64,000 nt of DNA from Promicromonospora sp. MEB111 (GTDB lineage: Bacteria; Actinomycetota; Actinomycetes; Actinomycetales; Cellulomonadaceae), in the NCBI RefSeq assembly GCF_030209445.1, contig NZ_JARVSD010000010.1, positions 62,001 through 126,000 of the forward strand, in the 5' to 3' direction. Position 1 is the stretch's first letter. Every line of letters begins with the position of its first letter. Below are positions 1-8,785 of the stretch, piece after piece. Made by a program: the position numbers and the translations under genes. The notes under the pieces were generated by a model. The model did not search any database and was not told the DNA's origin. It saw nothing but the letters and a program-made list of their open reading frames with translations.

Positions 1-916
1 GCACCTGCCGTCCCGGCTCGTCCTGTCCGTCGAGCTGCCGCGCCAGCAGGTCCATCGCGGTGCGGCCCAGCTCCTCGCCGTCCACGTCGATGGCGGGCGT
101 GTGCTCCAGGCCGAGCGCCTCGATGACCGTGGGCTCCGTGCTCACCACCAGGTCGCGCGGCACCTCGACGCCGCGCGTGCCCAGCGCCAGCAGCAGCCCC
201 AGCCCGATGGACGTCGCGTACGGCACGACGGCGGTGGCGCCGGTCTCCAGCACCGACGGCGTCACCTCGACGCCCGCGACGAACGTGGCCGGGCGCGGGC
301 CGAGCACGGTGAGCTCGGCGCCGGCCCGCTGCGCGGCGTCCCGCACGGCGGCGGTGCGCTGCCGGTCCTGCCAGGACCCCTCGGGGCCGCCCACGTAGAC
401 GATGCGCGGATGTCCCTCGGCGGCCAGCCGGGTGGTCAGGGCGCCGAAGGCCGTGGCGGTGTCGGCCACGACCGACGTCATCCCGTCGATCTCGCGGTCC
501 ACCAGGACGGCGGGCTTGGTCGCGCCGACCCCGGCCACGAGCGTGTCGGTGCCGCGCGGCGCGACGACGAGGAACCCGTCGACCTGCCGGGACAGCCGCT
601 CGACGGCGTCCGCGGAGTCCAGGGCGTGCACCGCCACCGTGAGCTGGAGGCCCGCCTCCTCGGCGCGCGCCTGGGCGCCGGCGATGATCGGGGTGAAGAA
701 GGTGTTGTCCAGGGTGGGGACGACGATGGCGATGATGCCGGTACGCCCACGGGCGAGCTCGCGGGCCGCGCGGTTGGGCACGTAGCCGAGCCGGGCGGCC
801 GCGGCCACCACGCGCACCGCGGTCTCGGGGGCCACCAGGCCGCTTCCGTTCAGCGCGCGCGACGCGGTCGCCTTGGAGACGCCGGCCACCGCGGCGACGT
901 CGGACAGATCAGGCAC
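1..916 (-). CDS. LacI-family transcriptional regulator (3' end cut by window)
   Basis: DNA-binding repressor of the LacI/GalR family, probably controlling the divergent transporter operon. The reverse-strand reading begins GTG with an AGGAGGT-like site just upstream. Its N-terminus has the classic LacI helix-turn-helix (DVAAVAGVSKATASRALNG, about residues 5-23), followed by the hinge helix region (PNRAARELARGRTG). A periplasmic-binding-protein-like sensor domain follows and runs off the window, so the last residues are missing. Two LacI-type palindromes lie in the 160-base gap to the next gene, one close to each start codon, which suggests autoregulation as well as control of the transporter. 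The effector is not readable from sequence; the neighbouring deaminase makes a purine-like or amine ligand a guess only. Confidence 0.93.
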   Translation of the reverse strand, partial: MPDLSDVAAVAGVSKATASRALNGSGLVAPETAVRVVAAAARLGYVPNRAARELARGRTGIIAIVVPTLDNTFFTPIIAGAQARAEEAGLQLTVAVHALDSADAVERLSRQVDGFLVVAPRGTDTLVAGVGATKPAVLVDREIDGMTSVVADTATAFGALTTRLAAEGHPRIVYVGGPEGSWQDRQRTAAVRDAAQRAGAELTVLGPRPATFVAGVEVTPSVLETGATAVVPYATSIGLGLLLALGTRGVEVPRDLVVSTEPTVIEALGLEHTPAIDVDGEELGRTAMDLLARQLDGQDEPGRQV

Positions 917-953
917 CGTACCTCCTTGGTCGTTGCGCACACTCTAGACGGCC

Positions 954-971
954 GATGCAACCGTTTCCGCC
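954..971. promoter_or_regulatory. imperfect LacI-type operator near the lacI start
   Basis: GATGCAACCGTTTCCGCC matches the perfect operator at 1044-1061 at 14 of 18 positions and keeps the central AACCG-TT core. It lies 38 bases upstream of the regulator's start codon, a position suited to autoregulation. Assignment rests on similarity to the neighbouring site only. Confidence 0.5.
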
Positions 972-1043
972 CACTCTGCCCGTGCGCGTAACAGGAAGTT
1001 AACGCGGGATTACAGGAGCACGGCCACACATGCCTTAGGGTCC

Positions 1044-1061
1044 GATGGAACCGGTTCCATC
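1044..1061. promoter_or_regulatory. perfect 18-bp LacI-type operator
   Basis: GATGGAACCGGTTCCATC is an exact palindrome with the central CG typical of LacI/GalR operators. It ends 15 bases before the GTG start of the first permease gene, so a bound repressor would block transcription of the transporter/deaminase operon. Confidence 0.8.
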
Positions 1062-1076
1062 AACGAAAGACGGCTC

Positions 1077-1898
1077 GTGCGAGCACGTTCCACACTTCTG
1101 CTGCTCCTGCCGGGGCTGGCGTTCCTGCTCGTCGGCTTCCTGCTGCCGGCGGTCGCGATGCTCTTCGCCCCGCCCGGCGTGACGTTCGCCCAGGTGATCG
1201 AGCGCATGGGCGCGATGCTCACCGACCCCTACGACCTCGGGATCATCTGGCGCACCGTGCGCATCGGCCTGATCGTCACCGCCCTGTGCGTGGTGCTCGG
1301 GTTCCCGATCGCCTCGCTGCTGGCCCGGTCGCAGTCCCGGTGGGCGGGCGTGCTGCTCGCGCTGGCGATCTTCCCGCTGCTGCTGAGCAACGTGGTGCGC
1401 ACCTTCGGCTGGCTCGTGGTGCTCGGCTCGAACGGCGTCATCGGCCAGCTCCTGACGGGCCTGGGCATCGTGGAGAAGGCGCCCCAGCTCCTGTACACCG
1501 AGCTGGCGATCGTGCTGGGCCTGGTCCAGCTCTTCCTGCCGCTGGCCGTCATCACCTGCTACTCCGCCGTCGCGCAGGTCGATCCCGGCCTCGACGAGGC
1601 GGCCCGGGGCCTGGGCGCCAGCCGCACCCGGTCCTTCTGGACCATCCTGGTGCCGCTCTCGCTGCCCGGCATCGTGGTCGCGGCCACGCTCGTGTTCGCC
1701 GGCTCCGTGACCGCGTACACCACGCCGTACCTGCTCGGCGGGTCCAGCCAGCGCATGCTCTCGACCCAGCTCTTCTCCTACGCGAGCGTCACGGTCGACT
1801 GGGCGGCGGCGTCGGCCACGGCGATCGTGATGACGGTGCTGGTCTTCCTGGTCTCCGGGATCTCGGCCCTGGTGGGCCGGAAGGGAGCCACCTCATGA
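1077..1898 (+). CDS. ABC transporter permease, polyamine type (PotB-like)
   Basis: Inner-membrane permease of a binding-protein-dependent importer, 273 residues, with about six predicted membrane helices starting at the N-terminus (LLLLLPGLAFLLVGFLLP). The cytoplasmic EAA loop that contacts the ATPase is at about residues 172-188 (LDEAARGLGASRTRSF). It is first in a tight operon: its stop overlaps the next permease start (ATGA). The GTG start is chosen because it lies just after the LacI operator and begins the first membrane segment; the ribosome site is weak. Family resemblance is to spermidine/putrescine permeases, but the real substrate is unknown because the operon ends in a deaminase rather than polyamine genes. 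Confidence 0.9.
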   Translation: MRARSTLLLLLPGLAFLLVGFLLPAVAMLFAPPGVTFAQVIERMGAMLTDPYDLGIIWRTVRIGLIVTALCVVLGFPIASLLARSQSRWAGVLLALAIFPLLLSNVVRTFGWLVVLGSNGVIGQLLTGLGIVEKAPQLLYTELAIVLGLVQLFLPLAVITCYSAVAQVDPGLDEAARGLGASRTRSFWTILVPLSLPGIVVAATLVFAGSVTAYTTPYLLGGSSQRMLSTQLFSYASVTVDWAAASATAIVMTVLVFLVSGISALVGRKGATS

Positions 1899-2731
1899 CC
1901 GGCCAGACCCTGAACCAGGGAGCGGGCCGCTCCCTGCGGCTGCGCCACCCCGTGGCCGGCACGCTCGCCGTGGCGGGCTACGTGATCATGATCGTGCCCA
2001 TCCTGTTCGTCGTGGCCACGGCGTTCACCGCCGGCAGCACGCTGCGCTTCCCGCCCGAGGGACTCTCGCTGAAGTGGTTCGGCGAGGCGGTGGCGTACTC
2101 GCCGTTCACGGAGGCCGTGGTCTCCAGCCTGGAGCTCGCGGTGCTCGCCACCGCGCTGGCCCTGGTGCTGGGCGTGCCGGTCACGCTCGCGATCCACCGC
2201 GGCCGGATCCCGGGCAAGGGACTGCTGGAGGGCCTGTTCCTGTCGCCGCTCGTGGTGCCGGAGCTGGTGGTGGGCCTCGCGCTGTACCAGCAGCTCATGA
2301 TCGGCCTGCACCTGGACAACTTCACCACCCTGCTGCTGGGCCACACGGCGCTGCTGCTGCCCTACGCCGTGCGCGTCACCGGGGCGTCCCTGGCGCTGGC
2401 CGATCCGGCCCTGGAGGAGGCGGCGCGCGGCCTGGGCGCCTCGCCGTTGCGCGCGTTCGTCACCGTGACGCTCCCGATGCTGCGCCCGGGCCTCATCTCG
2501 GCGGGCCTGCTCGGCTTCGTCACCTCGTTCAACAACGTGCCGCTGTCGCTGCTGCTGCAGACCCGCGACTTCCGGACGCTGCCCGTCACGATGCTCGACT
2601 ACGTCCAGCAGAGCTACGACCCGATGGTCGCCGCCGCGTCCACCCTCGTGCTGGCCGCGACCGTCGTGGTGGCCGTCGTCGCCGAGCGCACGGTCGGCTT
2701 CGCCAAGATCTTCGGAGGAATCAACCGATGA
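1895..2731 (+). CDS. ABC transporter permease, polyamine type (PotC-like)
   Basis: Second membrane subunit of the importer, 278 residues. A cytoplasmic N-terminus of about 25 residues precedes the first helix (VAGYVIMIVPILFVVATAF). The EAA loop reads LEEAARGLGASPLRAF and closely matches that of the partner permease. The ATG start overlaps the upstream stop codon, and its own stop overlaps the ATPase start, so the subunits are probably translationally coupled. It would pair with the upstream permease as a heterodimer, as in PotB/PotC. Substrate unknown. Confidence 0.9.
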   Translation: MTGQTLNQGAGRSLRLRHPVAGTLAVAGYVIMIVPILFVVATAFTAGSTLRFPPEGLSLKWFGEAVAYSPFTEAVVSSLELAVLATALALVLGVPVTLAIHRGRIPGKGLLEGLFLSPLVVPELVVGLALYQQLMIGLHLDNFTTLLLGHTALLLPYAVRVTGASLALADPALEEAARGLGASPLRAFVTVTLPMLRPGLISAGLLGFVTSFNNVPLSLLLQTRDFRTLPVTMLDYVQQSYDPMVAAASTLVLAATVVVAVVAERTVGFAKIFGGINR

Positions 2732-3795
2732 CCACCCCCGCCGCCGAGCTCGTCGGCGTCTCCCAGCGGTTCGGCAGCTTCACCGCCGTCGACTCGATCG
2801 ACCTGCGGATCCCGCGCGGCCGCCTGACCACGCTGCTGGGCCCCAGCGGCTGCGGCAAGACGACGACGCTGCGCATGCTCGCCGGGTACGCCTCGCCGAC
2901 GTCGGGCCGCATCCTGATCGACGGCCAGGACGCGACCCGCACCCCGCCGGAGAAGCGCGACCTGGGCATGGTCTTCCAGTCCTACGCGCTGTTCCCGCAC
3001 CTGACGGTCGCCGACAACGTGGCCTACGGCCTGACGATGCGCAAGGTGCCCGCGCCCGAGCGGCGGCGCCGGGCCGGGGAGGCCCTGGAGCTCGTGGGCC
3101 TGGGGCACCTGGGCGACCGCAGGCCCAAGCAGCTCTCCGGCGGCCAGCAGCAGCGTGTCGCGCTCGCCCGCGCCATCGCCATCCGCCCGCGCCTGCTGCT
3201 GCTCGACGAGCCGCTGTCCAACCTGGACGCGCGGCTGCGCGTGCAGATGCGCGCCGAGATCCGCCGCATCCAGTCGGAGACCGGGCTGACCGTCGTGCTC
3301 GTGACGCACGACCAGGACGAGGCCCTGGAGATGTCCGACGAGATGGTGCTCATGCGCGCCGGCAAGGTCGTGCAGACCGGCGCGCCCCGCGACGTCTTTC
3401 CCGCGCCGGCCGACCGGTTCGTCGCCGAGTTCCTCGGCTACGAGAACTTCCTGACGCTGGCCGACGGCCGCGAGGCCGCCGTCCGCCCCGAGCACCTGCG
3501 GATCGTCCCCGCGGACGCGCCCCTGGACGGGGCGGCGGACGGCGGCGTCGTACTCGACGCCGTCGTGGTCGACGTCGCCTATCGCGGCGTCGACCTGCTC
3601 GTGACCCTCGACGCCACCGACCCGGCCGGCGCGCCCGTGCGCCTCGTCGCCGACCACAGGGCCGACCACCGGTCCGACCACTCCGACGCCGCGACCGGGC
3701 CGGCGCCGTCGGCCGGCGACCGCGTCCGCCTGCTCGCGCCCCGGGCGCGCCTGGCCCTCCTGACCGCCGAACCCGCAACCGAAGGACTGTCATGA
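2728..3795 (+). CDS. ABC transporter ATP-binding protein (PotA-like)
   Basis: Cytoplasmic ATPase that powers the importer, 355 residues. Walker A (GPSGCGKTT) is at about residues 38-46, the Q-loop FQSYALFPHLT at 83-93, the signature LSGGQQQR at 136-143, Walker B LLLLDEP at 156-162 and the switch histidine in VTHDQDEA. A C-terminal TOBE-like extension (from about residue 245, VRPEHLRIV) is typical of the PotA/MalK class and often serves regulation. A short Asp/His-rich stretch (DHRADHRSDH) interrupts this tail and is probably a loop expansion. Start overlaps the permease stop; its stop overlaps the binding-protein start. Confidence 0.94.
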   Translation: MTTPAAELVGVSQRFGSFTAVDSIDLRIPRGRLTTLLGPSGCGKTTTLRMLAGYASPTSGRILIDGQDATRTPPEKRDLGMVFQSYALFPHLTVADNVAYGLTMRKVPAPERRRRAGEALELVGLGHLGDRRPKQLSGGQQQRVALARAIAIRPRLLLLDEPLSNLDARLRVQMRAEIRRIQSETGLTVVLVTHDQDEALEMSDEMVLMRAGKVVQTGAPRDVFPAPADRFVAEFLGYENFLTLADGREAAVRPEHLRIVPADAPLDGAADGGVVLDAVVVDVAYRGVDLLVTLDATDPAGAPVRLVADHRADHRSDHSDAATGPAPSAGDRVRLLAPRARLALLTAEPATEGLS

Positions 3796-4865
3796 CCCAC
3801 GCTGTGCCTGCCCGCCGCGCCGCGGCCCTCGCCTCCGGCCTCGCGGCCACCGCCCTGCTGGTCTCCGGCTGCTCCGCCGGGGACGACGCCGCGGCCGAGG
3901 ACACGATCGTCGTCTCCACGTTCCCGTTCGGCGTGGAGGAGTTCCAGGAGGCGGTCATCGACCCGTTCACCGCCGAGACCGGGATCAAGGTCGAGGTGGA
4001 GACCGGCTCGAACGCCGACCGGCTCTCGCAGCTCCAGGTGGCGGGCGACGACTCCGGCATCGACGTCATGCTGATCTCGGACTACTACGCCGCGCTCGGC
4101 CAGGAGAGCGACCTGTTCCAGGAGGTCGACGCCGCGAAGGTGCCGTCCCTGGACGAGGTGGCCGACTTCGCGCTCGAGGACGGCTATGCCGGTCCCGCCT
4201 ACAGCTACCAGCTCAACGGGACCATCTACTCGACCGAGGCGCTGTCGGCGCAGGAGGCCGCGCAGTGGGACCTGTACGGGGACGACCAGCTCGCGGGCCG
4301 CCTCGCGCTGCCGGACATCTCGGTCACGGCCGGGCAGCTCATGGTCTCGGGCGTGGGGGAGACCTACGGTGACGGGCCGTACGACATCGACACCGCGCTG
4401 GACACCCTCGGCGGCTGGGCCCCCGGGATCCTGCAGTTCTACTCGTCGTCCACCGAGGTGACGAACCTGCTGACACAGGGCGAGATCGTCGCCGCCGACT
4501 CCCTGAGCGGCTTCGCGACCGACCTGGTCGCCTCGGGTGAGCCCTACGCGTGGACGCCGCCCGCCACCGGACGGTACATGGCCACCAACCGCGCCATGAT
4601 CCCGGCCGGCGCCCCGAACGTGGACGGCGCGCACCAGTTCATCGACTACCTGCTCTCGGCCGAGGCGCAGACGAAGTCCGCCGAGCTCGTGGGCGACCTG
4701 CCGGTCAACCCCTCCGCGACCGTGCCGGACTCCATCGCGGCCGTCGTGGGCGACATCGCGGCCGACCCGGTCGCGGCCGGCTACTCGACGCTCGACCCGG
4801 CGGAGCTCGTGCCCACGCGCGGCGAGTGGGTGGACCGGTTCGCCCGTGAGGTGACGGCCGGCTGA
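3792..4865 (+). CDS. extracellular solute-binding lipoprotein (PotD-like)
   Basis: Substrate receptor of the importer, 357 residues. The N-terminus has a basic region, hydrophobic core and lipobox LVSGC with the acylated cysteine at about residue 27, so it should be anchored to the outer face of the membrane. The mature part has the family-1/PotD-like fold signature: a first strand TIVVSTFPFGVEEFQEAVI and the segment FTAETGIKVEVETG. It closes the four-gene transporter set and is followed 14 bases later by the deaminase gene. Compared with PotD the ligand pocket cannot be read reliably by eye; polyamine, purine or another amine are all possible. Confidence 0.9.
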   Translation: MTHAVPARRAAALASGLAATALLVSGCSAGDDAAAEDTIVVSTFPFGVEEFQEAVIDPFTAETGIKVEVETGSNADRLSQLQVAGDDSGIDVMLISDYYAALGQESDLFQEVDAAKVPSLDEVADFALEDGYAGPAYSYQLNGTIYSTEALSAQEAAQWDLYGDDQLAGRLALPDISVTAGQLMVSGVGETYGDGPYDIDTALDTLGGWAPGILQFYSSSTEVTNLLTQGEIVAADSLSGFATDLVASGEPYAWTPPATGRYMATNRAMIPAGAPNVDGAHQFIDYLLSAEAQTKSAELVGDLPVNPSATVPDSIAAVVGDIAADPVAAGYSTLDPAELVPTRGEWVDRFAREVTAG

Positions 4866-4879
4866 CCGGGCCCGACACC

Positions 4880-5971
4880 ATGACGCACACGAACCACACG
4901 ACCCTGGACCGCATGCCCAAGGTCGACCTGCACTGCCACCTCATCGGCACCGTCCGGGCCAGCACGTTCGCCGAGCTGGCCCGGCGGGAGGGCCTCGACC
5001 TGCCCGCCGAGCCCGAGCGCGTCTACGCGGACATCAACTCCCTGCCGCCGGACCCCGACCTGTACCGCGACACCCGCATCCCGGTGCCGCAGGGCCGTGG
5101 CGCCGACGAGCCGGAGGTCTCGTACTCGCTGTTCCAGGCCTCCCGCTGGGTCACGCAGGTGCTGCGCGACGCCGACGACCTGACCCGGATCACCTACGAG
5201 GCCTTCGAGGCGGCGCACCGCACGAGCGCGACGCGCCACCTCGAGGTGTCGTTCGACGCCGTGCCCGAGCACCTGGCCGCCCTCGGCTACCTCGGGTCGG
5301 TCGAGGCGTACGCCGAGGGCATCCGGATGGCCGAGCGCGACTTCGGCATGTCGGGCCGGCTGATCGCCGCGATCGACCGGTCCGGCTCCGGCGAGGACGC
5401 GCTGGAGCGCGTGCGCACCGTCGTCGACCACCCGCACGAGTACGTCGCGGGGATCGGCCTGGACAACCTGGAGACGGCGGGCCCGCCGGAGCGGTTCGCG
5501 GCGGCCTACCGGCTCGCCGGCGAGGCGGGTCTCGGCCGCACGGCGCACTCCTCCGAGCACGCCCCGGTCGCGGTCAACACCATCACCTGCCTGGACGTGC
5601 TCGGCTGCGACCGCATCGACCACGGCTACTTCGTCCTGCAGGACGACGACGTCGTGGCGCGCGTGCGCGACGAGCAGGTGCCGTTCACGGTGATCTCCAC
5701 GACGTCGCGCCGCTCGTGGCGGCCGTGGCGGCGGGCCTCCATCGCCGCGATGCTGGACGCGGGGCTCAACGTGATCCCGGCGTCCGACGACCCGGGCATG
5801 TTCCCCACGACCCTGGCCGGCGAGTACCGCATCCTGGCCGACGACCTCGCGGTGCCCGACGACCGGCTGCGCACCATGGCGCTGGCCGGCGTCGAGGCCG
5901 CGTGGCTGCCGCCCGCCGAGAAGGCGGCGCTGCGCACCCGGTTCGAGAAGGAGCTCGCGGACCTGGCCTGA
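4880..5971 (+). CDS. adenosine deaminase family protein
   Basis: Metal-dependent aminohydrolase of the adenosine/adenine deaminase family, 363 residues. Visible family landmarks: metal-binding HCH in KVDLHCHLIGT (His18 and His20), the proton-shuttle region HSSEH in place of the usual HAGE (Glu kept), DRIDHG, and ASDDPGMFPTTL in place of NTDDPxxF, with both aspartates present. The canonical CPTSN segment is replaced by ISTTSRRSWRP, and the GxDLAGxE region reads GIGLDNLE, so substrate contacts differ from true adenosine deaminase. It is last in the LacI-controlled transporter operon, so it probably processes the imported compound, perhaps a purine nucleoside analogue or other amino-substituted heterocycle (inference). 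Confidence 0.85.
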   Translation: MTHTNHTTLDRMPKVDLHCHLIGTVRASTFAELARREGLDLPAEPERVYADINSLPPDPDLYRDTRIPVPQGRGADEPEVSYSLFQASRWVTQVLRDADDLTRITYEAFEAAHRTSATRHLEVSFDAVPEHLAALGYLGSVEAYAEGIRMAERDFGMSGRLIAAIDRSGSGEDALERVRTVVDHPHEYVAGIGLDNLETAGPPERFAAAYRLAGEAGLGRTAHSSEHAPVAVNTITCLDVLGCDRIDHGYFVLQDDDVVARVRDEQVPFTVISTTSRRSWRPWRRASIAAMLDAGLNVIPASDDPGMFPTTLAGEYRILADDLAVPDDRLRTMALAGVEAAWLPPAEKAALRTRFEKELADLA

Positions 5972-5984
5972 GCGCCCGGGGTGT

Positions 5985-6668
5985 CTAGAACGGCAGCGGC
6001 CCGTTCTCGTCCTGGAGGGTCCCGGTCGGCCCGTCCGCGCCGAGGGTCGCCAGTCGCACGACGACGGCGGCGGACTCGGCGGGCGACCGGCCGATGCCGA
6101 ACGACGCGGTCATGTCGGTGGCGGTGGTGCCGGGCTCCAGGGCGTTGAACCGGATGCCGGGATGCGCCTTGGCGTACTGGACGGTCAGCATGGTGGCCGC
6201 CGCCTTGGACGCCGCGTACAGGGCGATCGGCAGGCCGTGCTCCGGCCGCTCGGGGTGGGTCACGGCCCAGAACGAGCCGGCGCTGCTGGAGACGGTCACC
6301 ACGTTCGGGCTCGCGGACCGGCGCAGCAGGGGGAGCGCCGCCTCGGTGACGCGCACGATCCCCACCGCGTTGGTGTCGAAGGACCGCAGCGCGGTGGGGC
6401 CGTCCAGCGTGGTGTCCAGGACGCCCGCGTTGTGCACCAGGACGTCGAGCCGGCCCTCGGCCGCGTCGATCGTCGCCAGCGCGGCGGCGACCGACGCGTC
6501 GTCGGTCACGTCGAGCTGGACGAACCTGGCACCCAGCGTCGCGGCGGCCCGCGCACCCCGCTCGGCGTCGCGGGCGCCGAGCCAGACGTCGTGGCCCCGC
6601 TCCAGGAGCTGCCGGGCGGTCTCGTAGCCGATGCCCTTGTTGGCACCGGTGATCAGCGTGACGGTCAT
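5985..6668 (-). CDS. short-chain dehydrogenase/reductase
   Basis: NAD(P)-dependent oxidoreductase of the classical SDR family, 227 residues. The Rossmann glycine motif TGANKGIG is at residues 7-14, NAG follows in the fourth strand (LVHNAGVL), and the catalytic Ser/Tyr/Lys set is seen in VTVSSSAG and YAASK. The start is the ATG preceded by GGAAGGAAC; the frame is open further upstream but that part overlaps the divergent regulator. It faces the XRE regulator across 48 bases, an arrangement common for SDR genes repressed by MmyB-type regulators. It ends 13 bases from the convergent deaminase gene. Substrate unknown. Confidence 0.92.
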   Translation of the reverse strand: MTVTLITGANKGIGYETARQLLERGHDVWLGARDAERGARAAATLGARFVQLDVTDDASVAAALATIDAAEGRLDVLVHNAGVLDTTLDGPTALRSFDTNAVGIVRVTEAALPLLRRSASPNVVTVSSSAGSFWAVTHPERPEHGLPIALYAASKAAATMLTVQYAKAHPGIRFNALEPGTTATDMTASFGIGRSPAESAAVVVRLATLGADGPTGTLQDENGPLPF

Positions 6669-6716
6669 CCGTGTTCCTTCCGAAATATGCGGCCCGACCG
6701 GGCCGTTGGGAACGCT

Positions 6717-7649
6717 ATGAGCGGTCACACCGGCGAACCAGAGCCCTCCTGGGACAGGGGTGCGGCAGGACCCCCTCTCCGCGAGCAGACCAACCCGCTG
6801 GGCGCGTACCTGCGTGCCCGGCGCGAGCTGGTCACGCCCCGGCAGGCGGGCCTCCCGGAGGCGGGCACCCGGCGCGTGCCAGGGCTGCGCCGCGAGGAGG
6901 TCGCGATGCTCGCGGGCATCAGCGCCGACTACTACCTGCGCCTGGAGCGTGGGCGCGACCGCAACCCGTCGGTGCAGGTGCTGGAGTCCCTCGCCCGCGT
7001 GCTCCACCTCGACGACGACCACTTCGCCCACCTGCTGACGCTCGTCGCCGACGCCCCCGGGCAGCGTGCCCGGCAGCGCGGGCGTGGCGAGGAGACCCTG
7101 CCCGACGGCGCGCGCAAGCTCCTGGACTCCCTGGTGCAGCCGGCGTTCGTCGAGGGCCGGTACTTCGACGTCGTGGCCTCGAACGCCCTGGCCCGCGCGG
7201 TCGACCCGCGCCTGGACGTGGGCGGCAACCAGCTCCGCGACCTGTTCCTCGACCCGTCCGCCCAGGCGCTCTACCCGGAGTGGGAGAACGTCACCGAGTG
7301 CTTCGTGGCCAGCCTGCGGCAGTCGGCGGGCACCGACTTGGACGACCCGCGGTTCGTCGAGCTCGTCGGGCAGCTCTCCGCCAGCGCGAGGTTCCGCGAC
7401 CTCTGGGCGCGCCACGAGGTGCGCGGGCAGCGCGGCACCCCGCTGCGGATCGACCACCCGCAGGTCGGGGAGCTGACCGTGAACCGGGAACGGCTCGGTA
7501 TCGGCGGCGCCGAGCACCTGATGCTCGTCGTCTACCACCCCGACAGCGGGTCCGACGACGCCGGCAAGCTGGCCCTCCTCGCGTCCGCGAGCGCGCATCC
7601 CGCGTCGGCGACCGCAAATCCCGTGGAAGACGGCGCCCGGGTCGCCTAG
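6717..7649 (+). CDS. XRE-family regulator with MmyB-like ligand domain
   Basis: Transcription factor, 310 residues. After a 25-residue variable tail an XRE helix-turn-helix covers about residues 28-95; key part RRVPGLRREEVAMLAGIS followed by DYYLRLERGRDRNPS. The C-terminal two-thirds resembles the MmyB-like ligand-binding (PAS-like) domain: YFDVVASNALARAV and the region around WENVTECFVASLR. Such regulators commonly act on a divergent SDR gene, here 48 bases away, so it is probably a repressor that responds to an aldehyde, ketone or fatty ligand (inference). The ATG start is used because upstream codons in frame would overlap the SDR promoter region. Confidence 0.9.
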   Translation: MSGHTGEPEPSWDRGAAGPPLREQTNPLGAYLRARRELVTPRQAGLPEAGTRRVPGLRREEVAMLAGISADYYLRLERGRDRNPSVQVLESLARVLHLDDDHFAHLLTLVADAPGQRARQRGRGEETLPDGARKLLDSLVQPAFVEGRYFDVVASNALARAVDPRLDVGGNQLRDLFLDPSAQALYPEWENVTECFVASLRQSAGTDLDDPRFVELVGQLSASARFRDLWARHEVRGQRGTPLRIDHPQVGELTVNRERLGIGGAEHLMLVVYHPDSGSDDAGKLALLASASAHPASATANPVEDGARVA

Positions 7650-7652
7650 CGT
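7647..7652 (+). promoter_or_regulatory. -10 element of a probable leaderless promoter
   Basis: TAGCGT lies six bases before the ATG of the first two-domain GNAT gene and overlaps the stop codon of the XRE gene. No Shine-Dalgarno sequence is present, so transcription probably begins at the start codon. Confidence 0.4.
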
Positions 7653-7658
7653 GGCGGC

Positions 7659-8759
7659 ATGTCACCCGTGCGCGCCACCATCGCCGACCGCGCCGCCGCG
7701 CCGGCCGTCCTGACGCACCCGACCGCGGGCGGCCTCACCTGGCGTCCCTGGACGCGGGCGGACGTGCCCGCGCTGGCAGAGCTCGTGCGCGCCGTCCAGG
7801 AGGCCGACGGCCGCGACTGGTTCACGCCGGCCGACGAGGTCGCCGAGAGCCTCGACGCCCCCGCGTACGACCCGGCGGACACGCTCCTCGGCCTCGACGC
7901 CGACGGCACGCCGCTCGCGTACGCCTACGCCGAGCAGTTCCCCACCGAGGGCGCCACCGTCCTGCGGGCCTGGCTCCTCGGTGGCGTGCACCCGAGCCGC
8001 CGCGGCGAGGGCATCGGCACCGAGCTGTTCGCCTGGGCCGTGGGCCGCGCGCGGCAGGCGCTCGCGGCCCACGACGGCGACCCGCGGCTGGCCGGGCTGC
8101 CCGCGCGGATCGCCGTGGACCTCGTGGACACCGACCCGGCCGGGCGGCGCGACCTGCTGCGCGCGGGCGGATTCGAGCCCGTGCGCTACTACGCCAACCT
8201 GCTGCGCGACCTGAGCGCGCCCGTGCCGGCCGTCGGCCTCGAACCCCCGCTGCGCCTGGTGCCGTGGACCGACGCCCTGGAGGACGCCGCCCGGCTGGCC
8301 CGCAACGACGCGTTCCGGGACCACTGGGGCAGCCAGCCGCGCACACCCGAGTCCTGGCGGGCGCACCGCAGCTCGTTCGCGCCGCACTGGTCGTTCCTCG
8401 TGGTCGACGAGTCCGTGCGCTACCCGGGCTCCGAGCACGAGCAGCCGGGGGACACGACGGTCGCGCCCGGAACCCCGTACGTCGTGGGGCTGCACCGCGC
8501 CGGGCGGCACGAGCACGACTGGGCGACGCAGGGCTACACCGCCGGCTACACCGACCTGCTGGGCGTGCGCCGCGCCTACCGCGGCCGCCGCATCGGCGTC
8601 GCCCTGCTCACGCACGCCATGCGCGTCTACGCGGGCGACGGCATGCAGCACGCCGAGCTCGACGTCGACACCGACAACCCCACGGGCGCGCCCGCCCTGT
8701 ACGCCCGGCTGGGCTACGCCAAGAGCGACGGCTCGACCCTGTACGCCATCGAGCTCTGA
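7659..8759 (+). CDS. two-domain GNAT N-acetyltransferase
   Basis: Predicted acetyl-CoA-dependent acyltransferase, 366 residues, built from two GNAT folds. The N-terminal half (about residues 25-180) has motif A as VHPSRRGEGIGTELFAWAV; the C-terminal half (about 190-366) has GVRRAYRGRRIGVALLTHAM and the NPTGAPALYARLGY end motif. Both halves keep the R/Q-x-x-G-x-G/A pyrophosphate loop, so both may bind acetyl-CoA, although in double-GNAT enzymes often only one is active. It is a close paralogue of the next gene and shares blocks such as NDAFRDHWGSQP. Acceptor substrate unknown; an antibiotic, amine or peptide are possible. Confidence 0.88.
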   Translation: MSPVRATIADRAAAPAVLTHPTAGGLTWRPWTRADVPALAELVRAVQEADGRDWFTPADEVAESLDAPAYDPADTLLGLDADGTPLAYAYAEQFPTEGATVLRAWLLGGVHPSRRGEGIGTELFAWAVGRARQALAAHDGDPRLAGLPARIAVDLVDTDPAGRRDLLRAGGFEPVRYYANLLRDLSAPVPAVGLEPPLRLVPWTDALEDAARLARNDAFRDHWGSQPRTPESWRAHRSSFAPHWSFLVVDESVRYPGSEHEQPGDTTVAPGTPYVVGLHRAGRHEHDWATQGYTAGYTDLLGVRRAYRGRRIGVALLTHAMRVYAGDGMQHAELDVDTDNPTGAPALYARLGYAKSDGSTLYAIEL

Positions 8760-8785
8760 ACCACACCGAACCTGAAGGACGCACC

